Shown: positions 1 through 8,427, counted from the stretch's first letter. The stretch: 11,147 nucleotides of DNA from Betaproteobacteria bacterium (GCA_029865405.1 JAOUGZ010000049.1:1-11147); one strand, 5' to 3'. The notes: a model not told the origin generated them from the letters alone. Numbers and translations: made by a program.

Positions 1-272
1 CGGAACACCAGCACCGCGACGATCAGCGCGACGATCGAGGCCCCCCAGAGCGGGAGACGCGTCGTCGCAAGCCAGACAAGATGGATGTAGGCGGCGAACA
101 GCAGCGCGATGAAGAGCCGGTCGCCGCGCGTCGTGTGGAATCCGAAAATGCCGCGCCGGGGCGCGCCGCCCGGCGAGAGCCTTTCCCAGACGCCCATGCC
201 GACGAGCAGCAGCAGGATGACGCCGAAGAACGTCGCCGTCTGCCAGGTCCACGCCATCCAGGAAAGGCTCAT
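1..272 (-). CDS. glpU: DUF2160 small membrane protein of the glycerol ABC transporter (partial)
   Basis: About 90 residues are visible before the gene runs off the left edge; only a few C-terminal residues are probably missing, since the family is about 90-100 aa. I translated it directly from the ATG at 272. The protein starts MSLSWMAWTWQT and has three hydrophobic stretches (about residues 12-29, 53-69 and 75-90). A polar loop between the first two carries the motif FGFHTTRGDRL (43-53). This matches the DUF2160 family, which accompanies glycerol ABC transporters and is called GlpU in rhizobia. Its biochemical role is not established; an accessory subunit of the permease complex in the inner membrane is a reasonable guess. 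It lies 22 bp after the glpQ stop with no clear Shine-Dalgarno sequence, so translation may depend on glpQ. The family call is strong and the function is unknown. Confidence 0.85.
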   Translation of the reverse strand, partial: MSLSWMAWTWQTATFFGVILLLLVGMGVWERLSPGGAPRRGIFGFHTTRGDRLFIALLFAAYIHLVWLATTRLPLWGASIVALIVAVLVF

Positions 273-294
273 AGCGGCTTGCGAGCGGCCCGGG

Positions 295-1091
<797 letters not shown>

Positions 1092-1095
<4 letters not shown>

Positions 1096-1961
1096 GTCGG
1101 ATCCTGGTCGAGCGTCATCACGCGGTAGAACACCCACGACAGCAGCAGGATGATGAGGAAGTAGATCAGCGACATCGCCGCCGCCGGGCCGAGGTCGAAC
1201 TGGCCGAGCGCGATCTTCACCAGGTCGATGGACAGCAACGTCGTGGCGTTGCCCGGGCCGCCGCCCGTGAGCACCACGGGCTCGGTGTAGATCATGAAAC
1301 TGTCCATGAACCGCAGCAGCACCGCGATGGTGAGGACGTGCTTCATCTTCGGCAGCTGCACGTGGCGGAACACCGCCCAGCCCGAGGCGCCGTCGATCTT
1401 GGCCGCCTGGTAGTAGGCGTCGGGGATCGCCGAGAGCCCCGCGTAGGCGAGCAGCGCGACGAGCGACGTCCAGTGCCAGACGTCCATGGCGATCAGCGTC
1501 GCCCAGGCGGCGAAGGGCTGGCGCGTGTAGTTGTAGTCGAAGCCGAGCTTGTTCAGCGTCCAGCCCAGCAGCCCGATGTCGGGCAGCGCGAAGATGTTCC
1601 ACATGGCGCCGACCACGTTCCAGGGAATGAGCAGCGGCATCGACATGAGCACCAGGCACACCGAGGCCCAGGCGCCTTTTCGCGGCATGGCAAGGGCGAT
1701 GGCCACGCCGAGCGGCACCTCGATGGCGAGGATGATCGCGGTGAACAGCAACTGGCGCTTGAGCGCGTCGTGGAAGCGCGCCGAGTTGACGACGTCGTCG
1801 TACCACTTCACGCCCTCGAAGAAGAACTGGTTGTTGCCGAAAGTTTCCTGCACGGAGTAGTTCACCACCGTCATCAGCGGGATGACGGCGTTGAACGCGA
1901 CCAGCACCAGCACCGGCAGCACCAGCCACCAGGCGCGCGGGTTGACGGGCTTGGCGCTCAC
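1092..1961 (-). CDS. glpP: Glycerol ABC transporter permease GlpP (MalF-like)
   Basis: A 289-aa membrane permease that pairs with GlpQ. Residues 11-35 form the first hydrophobic helix, with further membrane segments at about 70-92, 99-120 and 155-178 and towards the C terminus. The EAA loop is clear at about 183-204 (YYQAAKIDGASG then FRHVQLP). The start is GTG at 1961, sharing GTGA with the glpT stop, and GGAGG lies 4 bases upstream, which supports this start over any internal ATG. Two 4-base overlaps in a row (glpT/glpP and glpP/glpQ) suggest translational coupling, which would help keep the subunits in fixed proportion. MalF proteins usually carry a longer N-terminal region; this one is short, as is typical of sugar permeases outside the maltose system. 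Confidence 0.93.
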
Positions 1962-3025
1962 GCCGCCTCCCCGGCCATCCAGCCGTCGACGTACAGCCGC
2001 GTGTGCGCCGGATCGAAGGCGAGGCGCGCGTTCTCGCCGGGGACGCGCTCGCCTTCCTTGAGCAGCACGCGGATCACCGTGTCGCCGTGGTGCGTCTCGA
2101 CGATCTGGTGGCGCCCGGCGTCGGCGACGCGCGCGACGCGCACCGGGACGCCCGCCTCCGCAAAACGCACGAACTCCGGTCGCACGCCAATCTCCGTGCG
2201 CGCGCCGGGCGCGGCGCGCTCGGCGGCCGCCAGCGGCACGCCGGCGAAGCGCGCCTGCCCCGCCTCGATCTCGCAGGGCAGGACGTTCATGCCCGGCGAG
2301 CCGATGAAATGGCCGACGAAGGTATGTCGCGGCCGCTCGAACAGCTCGATCGGCGTGCCGACCTGAACGATCGCCCCTTCATGCATCACCACCACCTGGT
2401 CGGCGAAGGTCATCGCCTCGGTCTGGTCGTGCGTCACGTACACCATGGTCATGCCGATGCGCTGGTGCAGCTCCTTCAGCTTCGAGCGCAGGCGCCACTT
2501 GAGGTGCGGATCGATCACCGTGAGCGGCTCGTCGAACATGATCACGTTCACGTCGGCGCGCGCCAGGCCGCGCCCGAGCGAGATCTTCTGCTTGCCGTCC
2601 GCGGTGAGCCCGGCCGCGCGCTGCGGCAGCATGGCCTCGAGGTCGAGCAGCGCCGCGACCTCGCGCACCCGGGCGTCGACCTCGGCCGCCGGCACGCCGC
2701 GATTGCGCAGCGGGAAGGCGAGGTTGTCGTACACGCTCATCGTGTCGTAGACCACCGGGAACTGGAACACCTGCGCGATGTTGCGCTGGTCGGGCGCCAG
2801 GTCAGTGACATCGCGCTCGCCGAAGAACACGCGCCCCGAGGTCGGGCGCAGCAGTCCCGAGACGATGCTGAGCAGGGTCGTCTTGCCGCAGCCGGAGGGC
2901 CCGAGCAGCGCGTAGGCGCCGCCGTCCTGCCACTCGAGGTCGACGCGCTTCAGCGCCCAGTCGGCTTCGCTCGCCGGCTGCTCGCGGTAGCTGTGCCGCA
3001 CGGACTCCAGGCGGATGCGCGCCAT
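1958..3025 (-). CDS. glpT: Glycerol ABC transporter ATP-binding protein GlpT
   Basis: A 355-aa cytoplasmic ATPase of the MalK/UgpC type that powers the importer. Visible motifs are Walker A GPSGCGKTT (42-50), Q-loop Q88, Walker B with catalytic glutamate (D165-E166), D-loop VID (170-172) and H-loop H199 in YVTHD. The C-terminal third (about 235-355) resembles the OB-fold/TOBE regulatory region of MalK-type ATPases. The ABC signature is abnormal: LTADGKQ at 140-146 replaces LSGGQ. From memory this substitution is normal for the glycerol-importer family, so it is unlikely to be decay. With GlpS it should make a heterodimer with one canonical and one degenerate ATP site. The ATG at 3025 is 6 bp after the glpS stop, with GAGG just upstream. 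The symbol follows rhizobia and is not the E. coli glycerol-3-phosphate antiporter GlpT. Automated annotation often mislabels such proteins UgpC. Confidence 0.93.
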   Translation of the reverse strand: MARIRLESVRHSYREQPASEADWALKRVDLEWQDGGAYALLGPSGCGKTTLLSIVSGLLRPTSGRVFFGERDVTDLAPDQRNIAQVFQFPVVYDTMSVYDNLAFPLRNRGVPAAEVDARVREVAALLDLEAMLPQRAAGLTADGKQKISLGRGLARADVNVIMFDEPLTVIDPHLKWRLRSKLKELHQRIGMTMVYVTHDQTEAMTFADQVVVMHEGAIVQVGTPIELFERPRHTFVGHFIGSPGMNVLPCEIEAGQARFAGVPLAAAERAAPGARTEIGVRPEFVRFAEAGVPVRVARVADAGRHQIVETHHGDTVIRVLLKEGERVPGENARLAFDPAHTRLYVDGWMAGEAA

Positions 3026-3031
3026 GGCGCC

Positions 3032-4087
3032 TCAGCCCCCGACCCGGGCGCCGTCCAGCGCGAAGTACAAACCGCGATCGACCTCCAGGGCGAAGCGCGC
3101 GCGGTCGCCCACGCGAAAACCGTGCACGCCGTGCGACAGCGACACCCAGGTCAGGCCGTCGAGCTCGAAATGCACCACGCTTTCCGACCCGCTGATCTCG
3201 GCGATCAGCACCTTGCAGTCGACCTGGACGCCCGCGCGGTCATTCGTCGCGGGTACCACGTGGTGCGGGCGCAGGCCGAGCGTGTACTCGCCGTCGGCGA
3301 GCCCGGCCGGCGCCGGCCATTCAACGCCTTGCGCAAGGCGGATGCGTCCGTCGGCCTTCGTGACCTGCGCCGCGTTGATCGGCGGATCCGAGTACACGCG
3401 CGCGGTGACCAGGTCGACGGGCTCGCGGTACACCGCGCCGCTCGGGCCGAACTGCGTCACGCGGCCCTCGTGCAGCGTCGCCGTGTGCCCGCCGAGCAGC
3501 AGCGCCTCGCCCGGCTCGGTGGTGGCGTACACCACGGTGCACTCGCGGTCGGCGAACAGGCGCGGCAGCTCCTCGCGCAGCGACTCGCGCAGCTTGTAGT
3601 CGAGGTTGGCGAGCGGCTCGTCGAGCAGCACGAGTTCCGCGTCCTTGGCGAGCGCGCGCGCGAGCGCGGTGCGCTGCTGCTGGCCGCCGGAGAGCTCGGC
3701 CGGCCGGCGCGCGAGGAAAGGCGTGAGCTGCAGCAGCTCGGCGATCTTGCCCACGCGCGCGCGCACTTCCGCGTCGGGTCGCCGCGCGACGCGCAGCGGC
3801 GAAGCGATGTTCTCGTACACCGAAAAATTCGGGTAGTTGATGAACTGCTGAAACACCATGGCGACGTTGCGCTTTTGCACCGGCACGCCGGTGACGTCGC
3901 GCCCGCCGAACCAGACCTGGCCGGCGCTGGGCGGCAGCAGGCCCGCCATCAGCTGCATGAGCGTGGTCTTGCCGGCGAGCGTGGTGCCGAGCAGGGTGTT
4001 GAAGCCGCCGGCACGCAGCTCCAGGCCGGTCGGATGGATGTGCGTCCGGCCGTCGACGCGCCGCGCGACGTCCCTGAGTGCAAGCAT
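3032..4087 (-). CDS. glpS: Glycerol ABC transporter ATP-binding protein GlpS
   Basis: A 351-aa partner ATPase to GlpT. The signature LSGGQ (132-136) is canonical, as are Q-loop Q80, Walker B with catalytic glutamate (D156-E157) and D-loop NLD (161-163). Two motifs deviate. Walker A reads GTTLAGKTT (34-42), which keeps GxxxxGKT but lacks the glycine-rich pattern of its partner. The H-loop histidine is replaced by threonine (T190 in YATTE). A C-terminal regulatory region of about 110 residues follows. I chose the ATG at 4087 (MLALRDV): an in-frame GTG at 4108 would add seven residues but lies inside the intergenic hairpin and has no Shine-Dalgarno sequence. The chosen start also has only a weak one, so expression may be lower than that of glpV. 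Confidence 0.92.
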   Translation of the reverse strand: MLALRDVARRVDGRTHIHPTGLELRAGGFNTLLGTTLAGKTTLMQLMAGLLPPSAGQVWFGGRDVTGVPVQKRNVAMVFQQFINYPNFSVYENIASPLRVARRPDAEVRARVGKIAELLQLTPFLARRPAELSGGQQQRTALARALAKDAELVLLDEPLANLDYKLRESLREELPRLFADRECTVVYATTEPGEALLLGGHTATLHEGRVTQFGPSGAVYREPVDLVTARVYSDPPINAAQVTKADGRIRLAQGVEWPAPAGLADGEYTLGLRPHHVVPATNDRAGVQVDCKVLIAEISGSESVVHFELDGLTWVSLSHGVHGFRVGDRARFALEVDRGLYFALDGARVGG

Positions 4088-4104
4088 GAGGTGTCCGGAA
4101 ACTA

Positions 4105-4139
4105 GCACGGACGGAAGACAATGCGCCTCCCGTCCGTGC
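4105..4139. other. Perfect intergenic stem-loop between glpV and glpS
   Basis: GCACGGACGG at 4105-4114 is exactly complementary to CCGTCCGTGC at 4130-4139, with a 15-base loop. The 10-bp stem is GC-rich and lies in the 72-bp gap between the glpV stop and the glpS start. In the operon RNA it begins 20 bases after the glpV stop. The sequence after it (TAGTTTCC) has only a short T run, so a full intrinsic terminator is not supported. A 3'-end-protecting or partial-termination hairpin that lets the binding protein be made in excess is the likely role, as is known for malE-malF type operons. Confidence 0.75.
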
Positions 4140-4159
4140 CGATTACCGCTGCGACGTGC

Positions 4160-5905
4160 TCAGCGCTTCGCCCAGCGCTTGACCAGCTCGTCGTAGTCCA
4201 TCGTCTCGCCCTTGGGCTTCTCGTTGGCGAGCTTCGCCTTCGGGCCGTTGGGCTTGCCGAGCCACTCCTTGGGGTCCTTCTCCGCGTTGAGGCGCGGGCC
4301 GCAGCCACCGTACACCTTGCTGCGCTTGTCGGCTTCCTCCATGCGCGCCATCACCTGGTCCATCTCCTTCGCCAGGCGGTCCATCGCCTGCTGCGGGGTG
4401 AAGGCCCCCGAGTTCACGTCGCCGATCTGCTGCCACCAGAGCTGCGCGAGCTTCGGATAGTCCGGCACGTTGACCCCGGTCGGCGTCCAGTTCACGCGGT
4501 CGGGCGAGCGGTAGAACTCGACCAGGCCGCCGAGCTTGGGCGCGCGCTCGCTGAAGGACTTGTGGTTGACCGTGCTGTCGCGGATGAAGGTCAGCCCGAC
4601 GTGGCTCTTCTTCACGTCGACGGTCTTCGACACCACGAACTGCGCGTACAGCCACGCGGCCTTCCTCCGGTTGACCGGCGTCGACTTGAACAGCGTCCAC
4701 GAGCCCGCGTCCTGGTAGCCGAGCTTCTGGCCCTCGACCCAGTACGGGCCGTGCGGCGAAGGCGCCATGCGCCACAGGGGCGTGCCGCTGTCGTCCACCG
4801 TGTTGTTGCCGTCCTTCTTCGCCGCCACCATCGAAGCGGTAAACGCCGTGTACCAGAAGATCTGCTGGGCCACGTTGCCCTGCGCGAGCGCCGGCAGCGA
4901 CTGGTAGAAGTCGTAGTCGGCCGCGCCCGGGGGCGCGTACTTGCGCAGCCACTCGTCCCACATGCGGATGGCGTACACCGAGGCGGGCCCGTTCGTCTCG
5001 CCGCCGCGCGACACCGAGGCGCCGGCCGGATTGCACGAGCCCTCTTCCATGCGGATGCCCCACTCGTCGATTGGGCGGCCGTTGGGAATGCCCTTGGAGC
5101 CGGAGCCTGCCATGGAGAGCCACGCGTCGGTCATGCGCCAGCCCAGGTCGGGCGCGCGCTTGCCGTAGTCCATGTGGCCGTAGATGCGCTTGCCGTCGAT
5201 CTGCTTCACGTGCACCGAGAAGAACTCGGCGATGTCCTCGTAGGCCGACCAGTTGACCGGCACGCCGAGCTCGTAGCCGTAACGGTCCTTGAACGCCTTC
5301 TTCAGGTCGGGACGCTTGAACCAGTCGTAGCGAAACCAGTACAGATTCGCGAACTGCTGGTCGGGCAGCTGGTAGAGCTTGCCGTCCGGGCCGGTGGTAA
5401 AGGACTTGCCGATGAAGTCGTTCACGTCGAGCGTCGGCAGCGTAACGTCCTTGCCCTCGCCCGCCATCCAGTCGGACAGGTTCACAGCCGACTGCAGGCG
5501 GGAGTGCGTGCCGATCAGGTCCGAGTCGTTGATGTAGGCGTCGTACAGGTTGCGGTTGGTCTGCATCTGGGTCTGCACCGCCTGCACCACCTCGCCCTCG
5601 CCGAGCAGCTGGTGGTTGACCTTGATGCCGGTGATCTCGAAGAACGCCTTGGTCAGCGTTTTCGATTCGTACTCGTGGGTCGGGATGGTCTCCGAGAGCA
5701 CGTTGATCTCGAGGCCCTTGAACGGCTTCGCCGCGTTGACGAACCATTCCATTTCCTTGAGCTGCTGTGCCTTGGTCAGCACCGAAGGCTGGAACTCCTT
5801 GTCCACCCACTGCTTCGCCTCGTTCATCCCTGCCTGCGCCAGCGGCGCGAACGCCATGGCCACGGCGAGCGCGAGGGCCCGCGCCGGCGTCGTGTAGCTT
5901 TTCAT
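4160..5905 (-). CDS. glpV: Glycerol ABC transporter periplasmic substrate-binding protein GlpV
   Basis: A 581-aa secreted binding protein, much larger than the usual 400-450 aa sugar-binding proteins but normal for the glycerol-importer type. Residues 1-25 form a Sec signal peptide: MKSYTTPAR, a hydrophobic core (10-22), then a signal-peptidase site AQA25-G26. There is no lipobox cysteine, so it should be a soluble periplasmic protein. It captures the substrate and delivers it to GlpP/GlpQ. The start at 5905 is fixed by AGGAGG 4 bases upstream and by the signal peptide; an upstream in-frame start at 5935 would lie before the predicted transcript start. It is the first gene of the leftward operon, behind a strong promoter and separated from glpS by a stem-loop, which fits a highly produced binding protein. 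Glycerol as substrate rests on family and neighbours. Confidence 0.93.
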   Translation of the reverse strand: MKSYTTPARALALAVAMAFAPLAQAGMNEAKQWVDKEFQPSVLTKAQQLKEMEWFVNAAKPFKGLEINVLSETIPTHEYESKTLTKAFFEITGIKVNHQLLGEGEVVQAVQTQMQTNRNLYDAYINDSDLIGTHSRLQSAVNLSDWMAGEGKDVTLPTLDVNDFIGKSFTTGPDGKLYQLPDQQFANLYWFRYDWFKRPDLKKAFKDRYGYELGVPVNWSAYEDIAEFFSVHVKQIDGKRIYGHMDYGKRAPDLGWRMTDAWLSMAGSGSKGIPNGRPIDEWGIRMEEGSCNPAGASVSRGGETNGPASVYAIRMWDEWLRKYAPPGAADYDFYQSLPALAQGNVAQQIFWYTAFTASMVAAKKDGNNTVDDSGTPLWRMAPSPHGPYWVEGQKLGYQDAGSWTLFKSTPVNRRKAAWLYAQFVVSKTVDVKKSHVGLTFIRDSTVNHKSFSERAPKLGGLVEFYRSPDRVNWTPTGVNVPDYPKLAQLWWQQIGDVNSGAFTPQQAMDRLAKEMDQVMARMEEADKRSKVYGGCGPRLNAEKDPKEWLGKPNGPKAKLANEKPKGETMDYDELVKRWAKR

Positions 5906-5909
5906 ATCC

Positions 5910-5915
5910 CCTCCT
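5910..5915 (-). promoter_or_regulatory. Strong ribosome binding site of glpV
   Basis: AGGAGG, the full consensus, followed by GGAT and the ATG at 5905. It decides the glpV start in favour of MKSYTT over the upstream in-frame start at 5935. It is the best Shine-Dalgarno sequence in the divergent region. Confidence 0.85.
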
Positions 5916-5933
5916 AGGTTGAGCTGCGAAAGC

Positions 5934-5963
5934 ATCGTAGATTCGAAAGCAAACGAATGTCAA
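5934..5963 (-). promoter_or_regulatory. Sigma70-type promoter of the glpV operon
   Basis: On the minus strand, TTGACA (5963-5958, a perfect -35) is followed by an 18-bp spacer and TACGAT (5939-5934, 4/6 match to TATAAT). Transcription would start near 5927, giving a leader of about 22 nt that contains the AGGAGG. The spacer coincides with the proposed operator O1, so bound repressor would directly block RNA polymerase. Confidence 0.75.
5941..5958. promoter_or_regulatory. Candidate GlpR operator O1
   Basis: ATTCGAAAGCAAACGAAT has perfect 5-bp inverted arms (ATTCG and CGAAT) around 8 bp. It shares 14 of 18 bases with O2. It sits in the spacer of the glpV promoter. GlpR operators in E. coli also use TTCG/CGAA arms, but with 4 bp between them; here the gap is 8. 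The same site can be read as CGAAA direct repeats 10 bp apart, a layout some DeoR-family proteins use. Confidence 0.7.
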
Positions 5964-5992
5964 TACGCCACAAATCCTTGCTGCATTGCGTC

Positions 5993-6010
5993 ATTCGAAA
6001 TAAATCGAAA
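5993..6010. promoter_or_regulatory. Candidate GlpR operator O2
   Basis: ATTCGAAATAAATCGAAA has inverted arms TTCGA (5994-5998) and TCGAA (6005-6009). It is the second copy of the O1 pattern, 52 bp to the right. It overlaps the place where the -35 of glpR would fall, so it fits autorepression of glpR-glpD-glpK. It also contains CGAAA twice, exactly 10 bp apart. Confidence 0.7.
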
Positions 6011-6020
6011 ATGTTGCTGT

Positions 6021-6026
6021 TAGAAT
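6021..6026 (+). promoter_or_regulatory. Possible -10 element of the glpRDK promoter
   Basis: TAGAAT is a 5/6 match to TATAAT, 28 bases before the glpR ATG. No good -35 lies 16-18 bp upstream (that stretch is inside O2), so the promoter looks weak or activator-dependent. GGAG at 6036-6039 would be the glpR ribosome binding site, 9 bases before the start. The assignment is tentative. Confidence 0.4.
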
Positions 6027-6048
6027 TCTGTCGCCGGAGCCCGATGCA

Positions 6049-6837
6049 ATGCCCCTTCTGCCACGCCAAGCGGACATCCTTTCGCTCGCCCGCGACGCGG
6101 GCCGCTTGGACGTCGATTCGCTCGCCGCGCGCTTCGCGGTCACCCCGCAGACGATCCGCAAGGACCTGAACGAGCTCTGCGACCAGGGCCTGTTGCAGCG
6201 CTATCACGGCGGCGCGATGCTGCCCTCCGGCGTGGTGAACCTGGCGTACGAGTCACGCCGCCAGCTCGCCACCGACGCCAAGCGCGGCATCGGCGCCAAG
6301 GCCGCCGAGCTGATCCCCAACGACTGCTCCCTGCTGATCAACATCGGCACCACCACCGAGCAGGTGGCCTTCGCGCTGCGCGGCCACAAGGGGCTGATGG
6401 TGATCACCAACAACATGAACGTGGTCAACATCCTGCGCGGCTACGACGACATCGAGGTGATCGTGGCGGGCGGTGTGCTGCGCCACGCCGACGGCGGCAT
6501 CGTCGGCGCCCCGGCAGTCGAGTTCCTGCGCCAGTTCAAGGTCGACTACGCCATCATCGGCACCTCGGCGATCGACGAGGACGGCGGGCTGCTCGACTAC
6601 GACTACCGCGAGGTCGAGGTGTCGCGCAAGATCGTCGAGTCGGCGCGCCGCGTGATCCTGGTCGCCGATGCCCTGAAGTACGACCGCTCGGCGCCGGTGC
6701 GCATCGGGCACATCTCGGAGGTCGACCATTTCGTGACCGACGTCGCGCCGCCGGAGCGATTGCAGCGCATCTGCGCCGAGAGCGGCGTCAAGATCGACCT
6801 CGCCATCGACAAGGCCGCGGTCGAAGGCGCGCGATGA
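6049..6837 (+). CDS. glpR: DeoR-family glycerol regulon repressor GlpR
   Basis: A 262-aa transcriptional repressor. The N-terminal DeoR-type winged helix-turn-helix spans about residues 6-55, with VTPQTIRKDLNELCDQGLL (31-49) as recognition helix and wing, ending in RYHGGA. The C-terminal sugar-phosphate-sensing domain shows INIGTTTEQVA, the family's phosphate-binding motif, followed by GGVLRHADGGIVG and VILVADALKYDR. Glycerol 3-phosphate is the expected inducer, known for GlpR and inferred here from the glpD and glpK neighbours. It starts at the ATG at 6049 with GGAG 9 bases upstream, and its TGA overlaps the glpD ATG by 4 bases. It is transcribed away from the transporter operon; the two candidate operators in the shared intergenic region suggest it controls both arms, including itself. 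Confidence 0.95.
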   Translation: MPLLPRQADILSLARDAGRLDVDSLAARFAVTPQTIRKDLNELCDQGLLQRYHGGAMLPSGVVNLAYESRRQLATDAKRGIGAKAAELIPNDCSLLINIGTTTEQVAFALRGHKGLMVITNNMNVVNILRGYDDIEVIVAGGVLRHADGGIVGAPAVEFLRQFKVDYAIIGTSAIDEDGGLLDYDYREVEVSRKIVESARRVILVADALKYDRSAPVRIGHISEVDHFVTDVAPPERLQRICAESGVKIDLAIDKAAVEGAR

Positions 6838-8423
6838 ACGAGGGGCAGCCGTCGCGCGACGCGCTGCTCGCGCGGCTCGAGCGCGCCCCCACGCTCGACC
6901 TGGTGGTGATCGGCGGCGGTGCCACCGGCCTCGGCGTGGCGCTGGACGCCGCCGCGCGCGGGCTATCGGTGGCGCTGGTGGAAGCCGAGGACTTCGCCAA
7001 GGGCACCTCCTCGCGCGCGACCAAGCTGGTGCATGGCGGCGTGCGCTACCTCGCCCAGGGCAACGTGGCGCTGGTGCGCGAGGCGCTGCGCGAGCGCGCC
7101 CATCTGCTGCGCAACGCGCCTCACCTGGTGCAGCCGCTTGCCTTCGTCCTGCCGCTCTACGGCGCGCGCGGGCGCTGGTTCGATAGCTGGTTCTACGGCG
7201 CCGGGCTCATGCTGTACGACCTGCTCGGCGGCGGCGGCCGACTCGGACGCACTGCGTTTCTCGGTAGCCGCACCGCGCTGGCGAGCGTGCCCGGGCTGCG
7301 CAGCGACGGCCTGGCTGGCGCGCTGCAATACTGGGACGGCCAGTTCGACGATGCGCGTCTCGCGGTGGCGCTCGCGCGCACCGCGATCGCGCGCGGCGCG
7401 CTCGTGGTCAATCATTGCGCCGCCGTCGGCCTGACGCATGACGGCGCCGGCAAAGTCAATGGCGTGGTGGCGGAAGATCGCGCCGGCGGCCGCCAATACC
7501 GGATCGGCGCACGCTGCGTGGTGAACGCTGCGGGCGTCTGGGTCGATACCGTGCGGCGCATGGACCGCGCCGATTGCAGCGACTCGCTTGCGCCGAGCCA
7601 GGGCGTGCACATCGTCGTCGACCGGGACTTTCTGCCGAGCGAGCGCGCCGTGCTGGTGCCCAAGACCGCGGACGGGCGCGTGCTGTTCGCGGTGCCCTGG
7701 CTGGGCAAGACGATCCTCGGCACGACGGACACGCCGCGCAGCGACCTCGCGGCCGAGCCCGAGCCCTTCGACGAGGAGGTCCGCTTCATCCTCGGCGAGG
7801 CGGCGGGGATCCTGGCGCGCGCGCCCACCCGGGCTGACGTCCGCTCCGTATGGGTCGGCTTGCGGCCGCTGGTCAAGCCGCCGGACGAGGACCCCGGCGA
7901 CACCAAGGCGCTGTCGCGCGAGCACGCGGTTCTCGTCGAACGCTCGGGACTCGTCACGGTGACGGGCGGCAAGTGGACCACTTACCGCGCGATGGCTGAA
8001 GACGTGCTGCAGCACGCCATGGCCGGCGGGCTCCTGCCGCCGCGCGCGGCCGGCGCCACGGCGGCGCTGCAGGTCGTGGGGGCGCCTGCAAAGAGCGGGA
8101 AAGCGTTGAGCGAGGCGCCGGGCCTGCATCTCTACGGCACCGAGGCTGACATCGTGCAGACGCTGCCCGGCGCGGAGCGGGAACTCGCGCCCGGCCTGTC
8201 GGAAGCCATGGTGCGCTTCGCCGTGCGCCACGAATACGCGCGCAGCGTGGAAGACGTGCTCGCGCGCCGCTCGAGGCTCCTGTTCCTTGATGCGCGCCTT
8301 GCGGCGGAAGTCGGGCCGCGCGTCGCCACGCTGCTGGCGGAGGAAATGCGCGGGCCGTTCGACGCCACGCGTTCGCTGCGCGATTTCGCGCATCTCGCCG
8401 CGCGCTACGCGTCAGTAGAATAA
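6834..8423 (+). CDS. glpD: FAD-dependent glycerol-3-phosphate dehydrogenase GlpD
   Basis: A 529-aa flavoenzyme, a little longer than E. coli GlpD (501 aa). It oxidises sn-glycerol 3-phosphate to dihydroxyacetone phosphate and passes electrons to quinone at the inner face of the cytoplasmic membrane. The N-terminal dinucleotide fold carries GGGATG (27-32). It is followed by the family signature [17 protein letters not shown], and later by VNAAGVWVD and [14 protein letters not shown]. The C-terminal domain shows [19 protein letters not shown], typical of the dehydrogenase C-terminal region. There is no signal peptide or strong membrane helix, as expected for a peripheral protein. The start overlaps the glpR stop (ATGA), so translation is probably coupled to glpR. 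It ends with TAA 4 bp before glpK. All main motifs are intact. Confidence 0.96.
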   Translation: MNEGQPSRDALLARLERAPTLDLVVIGGGATGLGVALDAAARGLSVALVEAEDFAKGTSSRATKLVHGGVRYLAQGNVALVREALRERAHLLRNAPHLVQPLAFVLPLYGARGRWFDSWFYGAGLMLYDLLGGGGRLGRTAFLGSRTALASVPGLRSDGLAGALQYWDGQFDDARLAVALARTAIARGALVVNHCAAVGLTHDGAGKVNGVVAEDRAGGRQYRIGARCVVNAAGVWVDTVRRMDRADCSDSLAPSQGVHIVVDRDFLPSERAVLVPKTADGRVLFAVPWLGKTILGTTDTPRSDLAAEPEPFDEEVRFILGEAAGILARAPTRADVRSVWVGLRPLVKPPDEDPGDTKALSREHAVLVERSGLVTVTGGKWTTYRAMAEDVLQHAMAGGLLPPRAAGATAALQVVGAPAKSGKALSEAPGLHLYGTEADIVQTLPGAERELAPGLSEAMVRFAVRHEYARSVEDVLARRSRLLFLDARLAAEVGPRVATLLAEEMRGPFDATRSLRDFAHLAARYASVE

Positions 8424-8427
8424 CTGC

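Noticed and set aside
1958..4087. GlpS and GlpT as decaying ATPases because of motif losses.
   Set aside because: Each keeps a complementary set of motifs, the frames are intact, and the losses match one composite site, which argues for specialisation.
4088..4108. Upstream in-frame GTG start for glpS at 4108.
   Set aside because: It lies inside the intergenic stem, has no Shine-Dalgarno sequence, and adds residues not typical of this ATPase family.
2003..5917. Very long plus-strand open frames of 700 and 598 codons opposite glpT/glpS and glpV.
   Set aside because: They are Arg/His/Val/Ala-rich antisense shadows of GC-rich genes, with no recognisable domain; the minus-strand proteins have intact family motifs.
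5978..6006. TTGCTG with TAAATC 17 bp downstream as the glpR promoter.
   Set aside because: The -10 matches only 3 of 6 positions; TAGAAT at 6021 is better, though it lacks a good -35.
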